From: an uncultured Bacilli bacterium
Lineage (GTDB): Bacteria; Bacillota_I; Bacilli_A; RF39; UBA660
DNA length: 6,811 nucleotides
Direction of reading: 5' to 3'
NCBI GenBank assembly: GCA_910586635.1
Contig: CAJUJA010000016.1
Coordinates: 5,703-12,513, forward strand
Numbering within the stretch: the first letter of the stretch is position 1; each line of letters starts with the position of its first letter. This document shows positions 6,705 to 6,811 of the stretch, piece after piece. Both the position numbers and the translations under genes were made by a program. Under the pieces are notes generated by a model. That model had not been told where the DNA came from, ran no database searches, and saw nothing but the letters and a program-made list of their open reading frames with translations.

Positions 6705-6736
6705 TTGATATTTATACCGTATTTATCCATTATACT
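6705..6736 (+). promoter_or_regulatory. Promoter-like sequence upstream of the last ribosome binding site
   Basis: TTGATA (6705-6710) is a good -35 box. The best -10 box, TATACT (6731-6736), is 20 bases away, longer than the usual 17; a poorer CATTAT (6728-6733) lies at 17. Either a weak -10 is used or the promoter needs an activator, as in promoters with long spacers. The tandem repeats just upstream would suit a regulator. Confidence 0.4.
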
Positions 6737-6744
6737 GAAAACAT

Positions 6745-6811
6745 AAAGGAGGTATGATATGATAAAAAAATGATAAAACATTAGACATCACAATATTTTA
6801 TATAGATTAAG
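6745..6811 (+). other. Strong ribosome binding site before an ORF that stops after four codons
   Basis: AAAGGAGG (6745-6752) is followed 6 bases later by ATG 6759, but the frame reads Met-Ile-Lys-Lys-stop (TGA 6771-6773). The ATG at 6754 gives two codons, and ATG 6770 gives Met-Ile-Lys-His-stop. ATGATAAAA is repeated at 6759 and 6770, 11 bases apart, and a run of seven A lies at 6764-6770. Skipping one A would join ATG 6759 to a frame reading MIKNDKTLDITIFYID before a TAA at 6808. This could be a broken gene start, a sequencing indel in the A run, or a minimal leader ORF for a gene beyond the window. No product can be named. Confidence 0.35.

Noticed and set aside
1..6811. Alternative genetic code with TGA read as Trp
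   Set aside because: TGG is used for Trp throughout, and TGA closes rel and dtd at the expected lengths.
1..6811. Mobile element, CRISPR array, tRNA or rRNA
   Set aside because: No transposase or integrase, no spaced palindromic repeats, and no cloverleaf or rRNA-like sequence was seen; the only tandem repeats are the short ones near 6680 and 6759.

Overview
The window is AT-rich (by eye around 30% GC) and reads with the standard bacterial code: TGG is used for Trp, and TGA terminates two genes and never appears inside one. The proteins are those of a low-GC Bacillota. The secD and secF halves are fused into one chain, as in Bacillus. The MurC begins with the Bacilli-type GIKGTGMS motif, and rel is followed directly by dtd. 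An anaerobic or host-associated Bacilli lineage is a reasonable guess, but the sequence alone does not fix the genus. A working murein ligase and non-recoded TGA argue against a wall-less Mycoplasma.

Layout, all on the + strand. (1) 1-4912 is a tightly packed block: the 3' part of secDF (cut by the window edge), a full bifunctional rel ((p)ppGpp synthetase/hydrolase), dtd (D-aminoacyl-tRNA deacylase) and an AI-2E/PerM-family membrane protein. The last three overlap or nearly overlap (ATGA junction between rel and dtd, SD inside the dtd stop region for the next gene) and are probably one transcript. (2) 4913-5274 is a separate small unit: a strong extended -10 promoter, a leader of about 115 nt with a 5' hairpin and a possible 36-codon membrane ORF, a 62-aa stand-alone zinc-ribbon protein, and a weak hairpin/T-run terminator. 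(3) 5287-6678 is murC with its own near-consensus promoter and a good intrinsic terminator. (4) 6679-6811 is a regulatory-looking tail: two 10-bp tandem repeats, a second pair of repeats about one helical turn apart, a promoter-like region, and a perfect ribosome binding site in front of an ORF that stops after four codons.

Functionally this is mostly core housekeeping: protein export, the stringent response, translation quality control and cell-wall precursor synthesis. I see no mobile element, CRISPR array, tRNA, rRNA or defence system. The parts that the conserved genes do not explain are the leader of the zinc-ribbon gene and the last 130 bases. Several conserved motifs are also altered in Rel and MurC.
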